From Robertmurraya sp. FSL R5-0851 (GTDB lineage: Bacteria > Bacillota > Bacilli > Bacillales > Cytobacillaceae), in NCBI RefSeq assembly GCF_038002965.1, contig NZ_JBBOOE010000002.1:1-64000 (forward strand): DNA of 64,000 nt, read 5' to 3'. The notes below the pieces were generated by a model, which saw only the letters and a list, made by a program, of their open reading frames with translations, was not told where the DNA came from and searched no databases. This document shows positions 1-9,534 of the stretch, in pieces. Position 1 is the first letter of the stretch. Every line of letters starts with the position of its first letter. The position numbers and the translations under genes were made by a program.

Positions 1-210
1 CCACTGATATACTAAAAGCAGAATAGTTATATAGAATATAATTTGAAGCTGAGGAAAAAAAGTGCTTTACCATAGAATAAAAAGGATAGATGACCAAGAT
101 TAATACCTGTATTCATCTATCCTTTTTTTATAACCAATAACCTGATTTAGTAAACAAAATTACTAAAGCCCCCGTTTTATTTAAGTACACCTCTTCACAA
201 ACTTTTAGCT
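1..210 (+). repeat. Non-coding repeat B, copy 1 (left edge, probably cut by window start)
   Basis: This copy closely matches 11941-12172, and its first part also matches 14139-14285. It contains a strong terminator-like hairpin (AAAAAGGATAGATG ... CATCTATCC then T-run, about 78-130). The match to copy 2 continues past the hairpin to about 210 (shared ACTAAAGCCCC and TTCACAAA). The other B copies are preceded by repeat A, so repeat A probably lies just outside the window here. No coding frame is visible. Confidence 0.8.
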
Positions 211-534
211 CTTTTTCATTTATTACAGGAATGCTGCCCTTTTAACTTATTAGTGTCCAGTATCCTTGTACTCGCAGCAACTAGATTTGGTCAATCATTA
301 ACCATTCTAAATCAACCATAAATTCATTATGTTTTGAAATTATAGTTTCGATTGATGGATTGTACTTATCTTCACCCCTCTTCTCTTACTAACAATAATA
401 CGTAGGTAAGCTATTTGTACGTCTAGTACTTGATAACTTCTTAAATCTATTCATCTTAATGATATAATATTTTCAAATACTATACCCATTTTTGCTATAA
501 AAAGTAAATTAAGATGGTTGAAAGGAATTATTGT
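211..534. other. Intergenic region upstream of the pPIWI_RE genes
   Basis: This is AT-rich sequence without a supported gene. A TATAAT hexamer at 463-468, with a weak TTAAAT 16 bp upstream, could be the promoter of the following operon. Nothing else was recognised. Confidence 0.4.
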
Positions 535-1653
535 ATGGATTATTTCAATAAAGACTTAATTGAATTCGTATTAGAAGTAACCGAAACGCTACAATATTTA
601 GAACGCAATCCCTCGAAATTACCGACGTTCCCCCCATTAAAACGAATACATACAGAAATAATAAAACGATATTTAAGTACCGATCGTCGTTTTAACGGCA
701 GTGGAATAGATGACCGTAATCGTGAATTGTTCCCAAACAATTATCAAAAACTCTTAACCTTGTTTCAGCTTCCTTTATCTGAATGGGGAGAAGGAATCTT
801 TACGAAAAAAGAATTAAAAAACTTAGATTTAGAGAATTTTCGTTTTTTAGATACGTATGGATTAACCGATGATTGTCATTATATCTATTCAGAGAAGGAA
901 TCATTATTTGAATTCCAAAGTAGCGCGGTGGCTAAAGCCTTATACTATTGTCGTCAATACCAACATCAACTAGATAACGCCCAAAAACTTTATACTAAAT
1001 TTCGGTTGTTTATTCAAGAACATCCTGTACTAAATGAGCGGGAATTAAAGCAGTTTATGATGAAGGGATTGTTAGATACTCAACTTTCCAATTACCTTGA
1101 GGAATGCTATGAACCTATTAGAAACCACCATTATCTTCTATGCCCGAGATGTGGTTGGACAATGACTAAAATTACCGACAGTTATTATCGTTGTTTAACA
1201 GAAGAATGTGAGAAACAATTTGATGTCACCGATACAATGGGGTCTTTATTTCAAGATGCCGAGCTTCGTACCAAAAAAGCAGTACAATTCTCAACCGTCA
1301 TATCGGGTTTATGGGAAATGGAATTAAAAACACGACTAGAGAAAAAAGGTGCAGTGGTGGAGCTATATCCAAATTTAGAGCGATATGGGGATTTAGAAGT
1401 GACGTTTCAAGAAGATACCTTCTTAATCGATGTAAAAAACTACAGAAGCTCCCATACCCTATTATCCAAGTTACAAGAGGAATTGAGTCAAGGAAAGTAT
1501 CATGAGTCACATACGACGATTATTGCGGTACCCGATCATAAATCAAAAGCCTATGTGGATTTCATTAATGAACAGGTCCCTTTTACTTTACGTGTCATGA
1601 GATTCAAAGAAGTCGTTAAAAAGATTACAAATAGAGAGGTACATCATGCCTAA
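535..1653 (+). CDS. pPIWI_RE island nuclease (REase fold with zinc ribbon)
   Basis: This is the first gene of a three-gene PIWI island. An N-terminal region of about 200 residues fits the Y domain described for pPIWI_RE islands. It is followed by a four-cysteine zinc ribbon (CPRCG ... CLTEEC, about residues 202-225) and a C-terminal restriction-endonuclease-like fold with GDLEV (about 285) and LIDVKN (about 299), the D...DxK pattern of PD-(D/E)XK enzymes. It probably cuts DNA at sites chosen by its PIWI and helicase partners. ATG 535 is preferred to ATG 514 because AAAGGA lies 8 bases before it. It overlaps the next gene by 8 bases, which suggests translational coupling. Family known; activity inferred. 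Confidence 0.8.
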   Translation: MDYFNKDLIEFVLEVTETLQYLERNPSKLPTFPPLKRIHTEIIKRYLSTDRRFNGSGIDDRNRELFPNNYQKLLTLFQLPLSEWGEGIFTKKELKNLDLENFRFLDTYGLTDDCHYIYSEKESLFEFQSSAVAKALYYCRQYQHQLDNAQKLYTKFRLFIQEHPVLNERELKQFMMKGLLDTQLSNYLEECYEPIRNHHYLLCPRCGWTMTKITDSYYRCLTEECEKQFDVTDTMGSLFQDAELRTKKAVQFSTVISGLWEMELKTRLEKKGAVVELYPNLERYGDLEVTFQEDTFLIDVKNYRSSHTLLSKLQEELSQGKYHESHTTIIAVPDHKSKAYVDFINEQVPFTLRVMRFKEVVKKITNREVHHA

Positions 1654-4600
1654 ACTCTTATCGATGTTTCGTAATTTATATAAAACCCAAGGAGATTTCC
1701 TCCAACCTTTTAAAGATGAATGGAAGCAACTTGATACAGCAGTGATTGATGATGCTGACTTTTCGATGTTAGCGGAAGTCGAGTTATCATGTTATGCGTT
1801 TCAAAAAAATTACCCTAATATTCCTTTAACCTCATCAAATGTTTACTCTATCTTTATGGGGATAGATACATTAATTCCAGAACCTCTTGATTTTGAACAA
1901 GTTCAAGTGCTACGTGTATACTTTAAAAAGCGTTCATCCAAAACAACATGGAAATATAAATTTAATCGCTATCTAACTTTCCCTACTCTACTTCGAGCAT
2001 ATGAAGAAGTGGAAAGTGTAGATCCGAACGAGATTCAGTTACAGCGTCAAATACCCTCGGTCATTCAAGACCGCTTCAACTTATTTGATAAAATGCTTAC
2101 GTTTTTTCATATAGTGCGAAGGCCTGTAATTCCTGAATTTGCTACTAGTGCAACGCCCATCACGTTTTTTCGAAGTTATAAAAACGATGTAAAAAAAGGG
2201 TATTATACTACCTTACATTACCAGCAAGTTTTTGATCGAACTTCTAGTTTGGCCGGAAACAAACCTAATCGGATGCCATCTCATTGGCTAGAGTTTGATA
2301 ATTCAGTTTTAAATGAAGGTTCACACCTCTTAATTCATGGCCGACAAAAACAACCACGTTCTACACTCACTTTATCTTTAGAGGGTGCTACTCATTGGGA
2401 TGAAGTAGCAAAAGAGATGGACCGTAAACGGTTGGATGTGGCAGCATCACTAGGGAAAATGGAAACTAATACAACTTATTGGCAAGACCGACAGAAAAAT
2501 GTCACGCTTTATTCAACAGATTCAACCAAAAAAGCCTTAGAGTATGATACACAAGTCGGTATCGCTGGGCTTGTCGGAGCGGGTAAAACCACGTTTATTC
2601 ACTTAGAAACATTCCGATTGGTCCAACAGGGCAATAAGTGTGGAATTGTCACCATGAATACAGCGGATACGTTAAAATGGGTATACGATTTATATTTAAC
2701 GGGAATAAAAGCCGTACCGATTATTGGAAAAACCAATATGGATAGTCATTTACAACAGTTCATTCAAAAAATCACACGTACGACCGATGAAGATAAACAC
2801 ATTCTATCAGAACTAGCGTTAAATTACGTTTTGAGTTTTTTTGGTGGGGTTTGCATTATGGATTCCTTCTCTAAAAATGCTGATCCAACCATCCCTTTAA
2901 AAGAATATCCATGTACCAAACTTCAAATGTCTGAATCAAAAGATAGAGAGATGTATCTATGTCCACTTTATTTAACCTGTGGGATGTTTGAAGCTGACCG
3001 CCAGCTCTCCGAAGCGGATGTATGGATTGGGACATCGGCTGCTATTCAACAATCGGCTCCGTATACGTTTATGAATCCTCAACATAAAACCTATTATGAT
3101 TTAATGAATATGTATTTAGATGTCATTTACGTAGATGAAGCAGATGGAATTCAAGATACCTTTGACGCGATGTATAATACAAAGAATCAACTTTTCGGAA
3201 ATCATGAACAAAGCTTTGAAATGTTACGCCAAACCGCGTTTGCATTATTGGATCAAAATCAAAAAATCCAAAATGATACGAACATTCGTCGATTTGCTCA
3301 TTATATGGATTTGGCCAATCGTTCGAAAAACCTTATTTTCGGACTTATCCAAAACAAAGAATCCGTTCGTAAATTCTTAAAAAAACGCACCTTTTCACCG
3401 CAACTTCTTCTTTCAAATGTCACTCGAAAATGGTTCGAGTTACCCAAAGATGAAGATGTCATGAAAAACGAATTATTCCAATGGTTTTTCCAGCAAGAAC
3501 GTTTTAATTCAGAAGAGTACCTCAAATTGGTTGTCTCACAAATAAATGAGGTTGAAACCATAAAAATGGATTCTAGGTATGAAGGAAAAGAAGCCGAGAA
3601 ATTTGAAATGGAAATGAGCGTCATTCGTACTTTCTTAATTAAGCATGTATTTCCAAATATAAAAGGAATCAATCAACCCATCCTAGAGGATGATGATGTA
3701 GCCAAGTTCATGCTTTATCTGTATTTTTATGTCTTTGATACATGTTTTTATAATATTTTAGAATTAAAGGATTACGTTGAAATTCGTACCAATAGTAACC
3801 TTGATGAGTTTATTGAAGTAACGTACCAACATATTTACAAATATTTGCCGTTTATTCCCGATGCCCTTACGATGAGACGATTTCAATATTATTTCAAAGA
3901 GAGTTCGAAAGCCCAACAATATGGTACCTTTGAAGTTTATCAATACTTAGGAGTAGGTCGTTCTTCATTAACGAATTGGGGGACTTTATACCAACACCGT
4001 GATAAACAAGAAACGAGTATTGTCTTTTTGTCAGGAACAAGTTATGCGGTAGGTTCCACACATTACCATGTGGATGTACCCATATCGTATTTATTGGAAT
4101 CTAAAATAGAAACCCCTCCGACGATTGAACAATTTTCTCATGTGTTTTTGGATCACGAGAATGAACCGATTTTCATTTCGGGGGTGTCGGAAGAACAAAA
4201 AGAAATTCAGTTGAAACGATTAAGTCAACAGATGGTACCCCTAATCCGTCAAGAATTGCATCATTGGCAAATAGACGAAAACGATATTAATAAAGGACGT
4301 AAAGTTCTACTAGTGGTCAATTCGTATGTTCAAGCTCAATGGGTGTATCAAGCGTTAATTCCTTTCTTCCAAGATAAAGTTCAGGCGATTACTAAACAAT
4401 CTGCCAATGAAAACATCTTACGAGATGAAGTAATTTATGCTGCTGATAAAGACATTGATGTATTAGTCGTACCGCTCCAATCAATTAATCGTGGCTACAA
4501 CATTCTAAAGAAAAATAGCTTTTATTCTTACTTCGGCTCGGTCATGTTTATGGTGCGACCGTACCTTGTGACACAAAATGTATCCAATGCCATTTCGATC

Positions 4601-5035
4601 TTGAATGGCTACCTCCCTGCTCTAGTTGATGAAGCGGCTAGATATAAAAAATACTTCGGAGATGGCATTCAACATGTGGTGAAACGCTCCAATGAGATTT
4701 TTGAAAAACTCATTGCTAGTGAGGAAGCATTTGACACCTTAGAAGAAGAAATTCGTGAGATCATTTCATGGTATACGTTCGTCAATGTGTGGCAGATGAT
4801 TGGCCGTACTTTACGTGGAAATACGGATGCACGAGTCCATTATGTGGATGCAAAATTCTCGTACAATCGAAAAACAGAAGCTTTGAATAAAAAAAATAAT
4901 AACTTGCTAGAAGAATGGAACAACATCCTCACCCAACGTGATGATATTATTATAGATAAGTTATATCAACCGTTCATCGAAAGTTTAGAAGAAGCTTTTA
5001 CACCCACTCATCATTCATATACAAGAAATTATTAA
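1646..5035 (+). CDS. DinG/XPD-like helicase of the pPIWI_RE island
   Basis: This is a large superfamily 2 helicase of 1129 residues. Visible motifs are Walker A GLVGAGKTT (about residue 310), VDEAD box (about 491) and motif VI QMIGRTLRG (about 1050). Between motifs I and II four cysteines (about 403, 421, 438, 445) are spaced like the Fe-S cluster of DinG/XPD helicases. The N-terminal 290 residues have no enzyme motif and match the position of the Z domain of pPIWI_RE islands. The likely role is to unwind DNA, possibly R-loops, for the PIWI and nuclease partners. ATG overlaps the upstream stop and has AGAGAGG before it. A terminator hairpin follows the stop. Confidence 0.8.
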   Translation: MPKLLSMFRNLYKTQGDFLQPFKDEWKQLDTAVIDDADFSMLAEVELSCYAFQKNYPNIPLTSSNVYSIFMGIDTLIPEPLDFEQVQVLRVYFKKRSSKTTWKYKFNRYLTFPTLLRAYEEVESVDPNEIQLQRQIPSVIQDRFNLFDKMLTFFHIVRRPVIPEFATSATPITFFRSYKNDVKKGYYTTLHYQQVFDRTSSLAGNKPNRMPSHWLEFDNSVLNEGSHLLIHGRQKQPRSTLTLSLEGATHWDEVAKEMDRKRLDVAASLGKMETNTTYWQDRQKNVTLYSTDSTKKALEYDTQVGIAGLVGAGKTTFIHLETFRLVQQGNKCGIVTMNTADTLKWVYDLYLTGIKAVPIIGKTNMDSHLQQFIQKITRTTDEDKHILSELALNYVLSFFGGVCIMDSFSKNADPTIPLKEYPCTKLQMSESKDREMYLCPLYLTCGMFEADRQLSEADVWIGTSAAIQQSAPYTFMNPQHKTYYDLMNMYLDVIYVDEADGIQDTFDAMYNTKNQLFGNHEQSFEMLRQTAFALLDQNQKIQNDTNIRRFAHYMDLANRSKNLIFGLIQNKESVRKFLKKRTFSPQLLLSNVTRKWFELPKDEDVMKNELFQWFFQQERFNSEEYLKLVVSQINEVETIKMDSRYEGKEAEKFEMEMSVIRTFLIKHVFPNIKGINQPILEDDDVAKFMLYLYFYVFDTCFYNILELKDYVEIRTNSNLDEFIEVTYQHIYKYLPFIPDALTMRRFQYYFKESSKAQQYGTFEVYQYLGVGRSSLTNWGTLYQHRDKQETSIVFLSGTSYAVGSTHYHVDVPISYLLESKIETPPTIEQFSHVFLDHENEPIFISGVSEEQKEIQLKRLSQQMVPLIRQELHHWQIDENDINKGRKVLLVVNSYVQAQWVYQALIPFFQDKVQAITKQSANENILRDEVIYAADKDIDVLVVPLQSINRGYNILKKNSFYSYFGSVMFMVRPYLVTQNVSNAISILNGYLPALVDEAARYKKYFGDGIQHVVKRSNEIFEKLIASEEAFDTLEEEIREIISWYTFVNVWQMIGRTLRGNTDARVHYVDAKFSYNRKTEALNKKNNNLLEEWNNILTQRDDIIIDKLYQPFIESLEEAFTPTHHSYTRNY

Positions 5036-5040
5036 TGGAT

Positions 5041-5075
5041 AGACCCTCTGTTCAACATGAGCAGAGGGTTTTGTC
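5041..5075 (+). terminator. Hairpin terminator between helicase and PIWI genes
   Basis: GACCCTCTG and CAGAGGGTT pair around an 11-base loop and run into TTTTG. It sits inside an otherwise compact operon, just before the ribosome-binding site of the PIWI gene, so PIWI expression may depend on readthrough. Confidence 0.6.
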
Positions 5076-5095
5076 AGAAAGGAATAGGTATAGGT

Positions 5096-7525
5096 ATGAC
5101 AATTACTACTACTAAGAATGTAATTCAACCGCATGGATTTATTCTAAAAACTAATGCATTTGAAAATCAATCGGTGTTAGCCATTTATTTACCGGTTGAA
5201 ATGGTTTCGTTTTTACATACATTTAGTTTCGAATATCAAAGTCGTTTCAAATTCGGAGAATTCCGAACCATGATTGAAGGTCGTTATCCTTCTATTATCT
5301 CCATCCACCTTTCTTCTGCTTCGTTACAAGGGAAAGAACCGTGGATGTATGTATCACTTGTATCTTTAGAAGATGTGGAATTTCTCTATTGGGAGTTTTC
5401 CCGTTGGATTGAGGGATGTTTAGAAGAGGATGAAGAATCACTGTTGCTTATCCCTTCCAAAGTGAAACAAGCGAAAATACCCTACTTGGAAATAGATGTA
5501 GCATCTCTATTTCATGATACTCGAACCTTTCCCGCGTTTATGAAAGGGTATCTAGCCACACAAATGATTGAAACAGGTATTCCCGCTTCTTTTGAACAAG
5601 TAGGTAACGATTCTTCTTACCCTACTGGTTGGTATAAAACTCATAATGGAAGCGGATATGAAGTGGTATCCCATCCGCTTACCTTATCAAAAGAAGATGC
5701 TAAAACGCGATTAAAAGCTTCCATTGTGAGTCGTTTTGAAGTGGTTCGTTCCGGTGACGATTGGCATGTTCATGTGTATTTTTCATTACGTCGTTGGCTG
5801 GTGGGATTACACCCTAAGAAGCAGTTCCATTACAATGCAAACAAGAAATCGTACGATGACCGTTCCTTCTATGTGGTAAATCCAATATGGAAATCACCTC
5901 ACATGCTGCGGTTATCCATTGCGAAAAGTGGGCAATCGGCTCGTTTCACGCATGAACGTTCAACAATAGAATGGTTAAAACGAAACCGCTTAGAATTAGA
6001 TCCATTAGAAACGATATTATCGTCTCTTGACCAATATCAAGATTCATCGAATACAATGGTCTTAATTCCTTATGTTGCAGAAGATAAAAATAAGAATGGG
6101 AATTACTTAGAGGTGGGCTTAAATACGGTTGACCATTACAATCTATTTTTGATGATACAATCTATTTTTCCTACCCTTTCACTCTTACATCCACTTAAAA
6201 AGTTAGGAAAAGAGGATTGGGATGCACCAAATGTAAGTACTTCTTATAAAGGTGGACATATTCGAGTAGATGTAAGTAACAAACAAAAAGAACATTTGTG
6301 GGATCAGGTGATTCCCATTCATGTGTATTCTACTCGAACTAAGATACAAGAAGAAGTAAGAGTAGCAATCGAAACGTTATTTTCAAGAGAAGAACAAAAT
6401 GGTGGTTCTAACTATAAGATTGAGCCATCTACACAACAGGAACATCGATTTGATTTCATTTCTCGTTCAGATGAAAGTTTCTTACAAGACTTTTCGATTG
6501 AATTTATCTACCATACGTGGGACTCAACGTTGTTTGGTCCATTAGAATGCTCGTCCTTCAACGACTACCGTGATGCCACCCTAAATCGTATAGAACGTTT
6601 TAAAGCCTTGGTTTCACCTTCTCCTGCTATTTCACATGCGTTAGTAGAGATAGGAGAATATGAAAGCTATAACGCTTATACTGACCCCAAACAATCAGTG
6701 AAATTAGGGTTCTTGGAAAGAAATATGTTGACGCAATGTTTTTATGGAAAGGATGTCAATTTATCTAATCGATTACTTAAATCAATCCAAGATATCTTAG
6801 CCACCAAAGGGTTTTTAAACCAACATATTCAATCATATGAAGCGGTATTGAATCACTATGTATTCTATATGCCCTATGTGTTAGAAGTCGGCTATGGACG
6901 GGCTAGACGATTTATTTACACCATTGCTCGGTACCATCGAGGTATGATGCACGTTAAATATGAGCAATCGAATTGGCTTACATTAGAGGGTTCATTGATG
7001 TATCTTACTCTAAGTAGTCAACGGACTCTAGCACAACGAGATAAACGAAACTTCTCATTGTTTTGGAGAGGTTGTATTCAATCAATAGAAAATGCTGAAC
7101 CTATTGTGATCTTTGAGAAGCAATTATTTACAGCAAACGATAGTGAACGAGGGTTTACGATCATGACCTATGAATTTAATACATCGAATGTACCTTATGT
7201 ATCCTACTTTAAAAATAATGAACTTCCATCAAAAGGAACGTATTTAGCACGTACCAACGATGGATACGTATCGATAGCCGCAAAGATGCCAACAGATACA
7301 AAAGCTAATAGTTTCATGAGTAAATTAGATTACAATAAGATGTATGTCAACCGTATCCCTATTAAGCTTCAATTCCAATCCATCAATGGAAAGGAAGTTA
7401 ACAAAGACCAAATGGCTTATGCAGTTCATTTGTTGAGAAACATCACGGTTACATTTGAATCGTTTGTGAATCATCCTTATCCGCTTCATATACTAAAGCA
7501 GCATCATGAATTATTGTTATTTTAG
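5096..7525 (+). CDS. Prokaryotic PIWI protein of the pPIWI_RE family
   Basis: This 809-residue protein is the guide-binding component of the island. The C-terminal half looks like the RNase H/PIWI domain of this family. The end carries the arrangement that gives the family its name: LLRNITVTFES (about residues 778-789), with an arginine and a glutamate, followed by HPYPLH and a final HHELLLF. No catalytic DEDX tetrad is obvious, as expected for this family, so cleavage would come from the upstream nuclease. ATG 5096 is chosen over ATG 5057, which lies in the loop of a terminator hairpin; AAAGGAATAGG precedes 5096. Family recognised by context and C-terminal motif; guide type unknown. Confidence 0.78.
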   Translation: MTITTTKNVIQPHGFILKTNAFENQSVLAIYLPVEMVSFLHTFSFEYQSRFKFGEFRTMIEGRYPSIISIHLSSASLQGKEPWMYVSLVSLEDVEFLYWEFSRWIEGCLEEDEESLLLIPSKVKQAKIPYLEIDVASLFHDTRTFPAFMKGYLATQMIETGIPASFEQVGNDSSYPTGWYKTHNGSGYEVVSHPLTLSKEDAKTRLKASIVSRFEVVRSGDDWHVHVYFSLRRWLVGLHPKKQFHYNANKKSYDDRSFYVVNPIWKSPHMLRLSIAKSGQSARFTHERSTIEWLKRNRLELDPLETILSSLDQYQDSSNTMVLIPYVAEDKNKNGNYLEVGLNTVDHYNLFLMIQSIFPTLSLLHPLKKLGKEDWDAPNVSTSYKGGHIRVDVSNKQKEHLWDQVIPIHVYSTRTKIQEEVRVAIETLFSREEQNGGSNYKIEPSTQQEHRFDFISRSDESFLQDFSIEFIYHTWDSTLFGPLECSSFNDYRDATLNRIERFKALVSPSPAISHALVEIGEYESYNAYTDPKQSVKLGFLERNMLTQCFYGKDVNLSNRLLKSIQDILATKGFLNQHIQSYEAVLNHYVFYMPYVLEVGYGRARRFIYTIARYHRGMMHVKYEQSNWLTLEGSLMYLTLSSQRTLAQRDKRNFSLFWRGCIQSIENAEPIVIFEKQLFTANDSERGFTIMTYEFNTSNVPYVSYFKNNELPSKGTYLARTNDGYVSIAAKMPTDTKANSFMSKLDYNKMYVNRIPIKLQFQSINGKEVNKDQMAYAVHLLRNITVTFESFVNHPYPLHILKQHHELLLF

Positions 7526-7532
7526 ATACTTT

Positions 7533-7564
7533 AAAAGGATTAGTCCATTGACTAATCCTTTTTC
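7533..7564 (+). terminator. Terminator after the PIWI gene
   Basis: AAAAGGATTAGT and ACTAATCCTTTTT form a 12-bp stem with a 6-base loop and a T-run, 8 bases past the PIWI stop. Confidence 0.85.
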
Positions 7565-7679
7565 TACTCGAAATGTGCATTAGTTTATGCTTTTTGGCAA
7601 AATACATATTAAAATTATTTATGAGATTCGGAAAATTAACTTCCGGAACTAGATCTCCCAGTCTTAACTGCCGAATAAT

Positions 7680-7719
7680 CCATTTAAAAAGCCGCAGAAC
7701 TATGCGACTTTTTAAATGG
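7680..7719. terminator. Palindromic terminator after gajB
   Basis: CCATTTAAAAAG and CTTTTTAAATGG are perfect inverted 12-mers with GC pairs inside. It lies between the converging PIWI and GajB genes, and T-runs on both strands allow bidirectional use. Confidence 0.75.
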
Positions 7720-7737
7720 ATAAGAATTGTTTAATAC

Positions 7738-9534
7738 TTAATTCCCTTGATAGTAGTTACCATCATATTCAAACGTAGTCTGTGCTAATTGATGATTTAT
7801 TTGATAGACGTATCCTGAATTTGATTTCCTACCTTTTTCAGCAAATAAATGTAGATTCTTTTTTGCCCTAGACCCAATGACATATAACAATTTATTTGAA
7901 GCAGATTCCGTAATATAGTATGGTTGGTTTCTAATAGAACTCCAGTGAGGAACATATCCCCAAAGTAAACCAAACGCAATCACCGTTTCAAATTCTTCAC
8001 CCTTAACACCATGACAGGTATTTATAACAACACCAGTTGAAGGCTTAAATATATTCTTAAAGTACTGAACGTCATCTGGAGTGCCTATAAAATCAGTCGA
8101 TTCATACCGTGTACGAATACCATCAAAGAATATATCCCATTGTTCCAATAGCACATAATAATCATTTATATCGAGTTCTAGTTTATTGAAGAATGCTTTA
8201 AACGCTTCTTCCAAATATAATATGCCTATTGTTTCATTCGGTTTTATGGAATTGATAATCTTAAGGTATTTTCTACAGTCTGTGTACTCATTTCCCAAAG
8301 AACCGTTTGTATAGCCGTTTAAATCATTAATTAGTTGACTCATCCATCTAAAACGACTCATGGATGTTTTTGGGGTTATTTCTGATAAGAATAACCTTGA
8401 TAATTTCCACCAAAAATTCTCCCGATTTGTTGACAGTGGTGAAACCCCTGGTGCATCAAAAGGAATATCTGGTAAAACAGATTTTAATTTTTGTGCAAGT
8501 GGAGTTAAAAAGTACCACTGGGGTGCTATGATACATATTTCGCTTGGCTTTACACCTTTTTTTATATTATGAGTAATGATATCAGCAAACTCTTTATAAA
8601 GATTATCCTTATTTGTTGTTGTATCAAGTGTTATGAATCCATTCTCATATGCATGCCGACCAAGTGCTTCTATATTTACTTCTGTTGACTGAAAGTTTCT
8701 GAAGAAGTCAACGATTCTTTGTGTAGATCGATAATTTCCAGGAATCTCTTTAAACACTATTTCCTGATTTCCGATATACTCTTGTATCTCGTATAGACTT
8801 TTAGGCGTTCCTCCTAATGAGCCATATATTGCCTGATCTGGGTCCCCTACTAGAAATAGTTTACACTTATCGCCAGCCACAGTGAGAACTTGTCCAATAA
8901 TAGCGTATTGTAAATCCTGTGTATCCTGAAATTCATCAACAAATATATAAGAAAATATATTTGCCAGGTGTGAGCGTATTTTTTTATTGTTTATTAACAT
9001 TTTATAAGAATAATATAGCAATAAATCAAAATCTATTTCCTTGTTTTCTAAGATACTCTCATGGAACTCCTTTGCAATTACATTATTATATGGGTCAGCA
9101 TTCATATAATTCGCATTTCTATCCAGTCCTGTATTAATGTCGCTAAAAGAAGGAATAGAATGTTTTTTCTTTAGTTCATTTAATATTTTTCGCTTTTTGT
9201 TATCATCAATGATGGAAAATCCGTTTACTAATGCTGGTTCATATGCTGAATATGGTTTAATAATCCACTGATAGCAAAAAGAATGAATTGTGCCAGCCCA
9301 AAGCTGCTCTTGTGGAATGCCAAGGTCATCAAGTCTCCTTTGTATTTCCTCAGCAGCCCGATTGGTATAAGTGAGTGCTACAATAAACTTCTTTTTACTA
9401 TCGAGTCTCTCTAACTCATAAGCAATTTTGCGAGTTAAAACGCGTGTTTTCCCGCTACCAGGACAAGCAATAACAAGGGCATTTTTATCCGTTGTCACTG
9501 CATCTAGTTGGTGAGAATTTAAACCGTCTAACAT
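7738..9534 (-). CDS. gajB: GajB-like UvrD/Rep superfamily 1 helicase (Gabija)
   Basis: This is a 598-residue UvrD/PcrA-like helicase. Visible motifs are Walker A ACPGSGKT (residues 24-31), the Q-rich N-terminus LNSHQLDAV, LTYTNRAAEEI, VDEFQDTQDLQYA (about 200), GDPDQAIYG, and HGVKGEEFETVI (about 506). It is shorter than PcrA, as expected for GajB. Its ATG overlaps the end of the upstream OLD-nuclease gene by 7 bases, so the two are co-translated. In Gabija, GajB joins the GajA tetramer and helps sense DNA ends or nucleotide depletion during phage attack. The pairing supports Gabija rather than a repair helicase. Confidence 0.85.
   Translation of the reverse strand: MLDGLNSHQLDAVTTDKNALVIACPGSGKTRVLTRKIAYELERLDSKKKFIVALTYTNRAAEEIQRRLDDLGIPQEQLWAGTIHSFCYQWIIKPYSAYEPALVNGFSIIDDNKKRKILNELKKKHSIPSFSDINTGLDRNANYMNADPYNNVIAKEFHESILENKEIDFDLLLYYSYKMLINNKKIRSHLANIFSYIFVDEFQDTQDLQYAIIGQVLTVAGDKCKLFLVGDPDQAIYGSLGGTPKSLYEIQEYIGNQEIVFKEIPGNYRSTQRIVDFFRNFQSTEVNIEALGRHAYENGFITLDTTTNKDNLYKEFADIITHNIKKGVKPSEICIIAPQWYFLTPLAQKLKSVLPDIPFDAPGVSPLSTNRENFWWKLSRLFLSEITPKTSMSRFRWMSQLINDLNGYTNGSLGNEYTDCRKYLKIINSIKPNETIGILYLEEAFKAFFNKLELDINDYYVLLEQWDIFFDGIRTRYESTDFIGTPDDVQYFKNIFKPSTGVVINTCHGVKGEEFETVIAFGLLWGYVPHWSSIRNQPYYITESASNKLLYVIGSRAKKNLHLFAEKGRKSNSGYVYQINHQLAQTTFEYDGNYYQGN

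Noticed and set aside
3301..3672. Open frame of 123 codons antisense to the helicase gene
   Set aside because: No ribosome-binding site, composition mirrors the helicase codons, and the helicase reading is clear.
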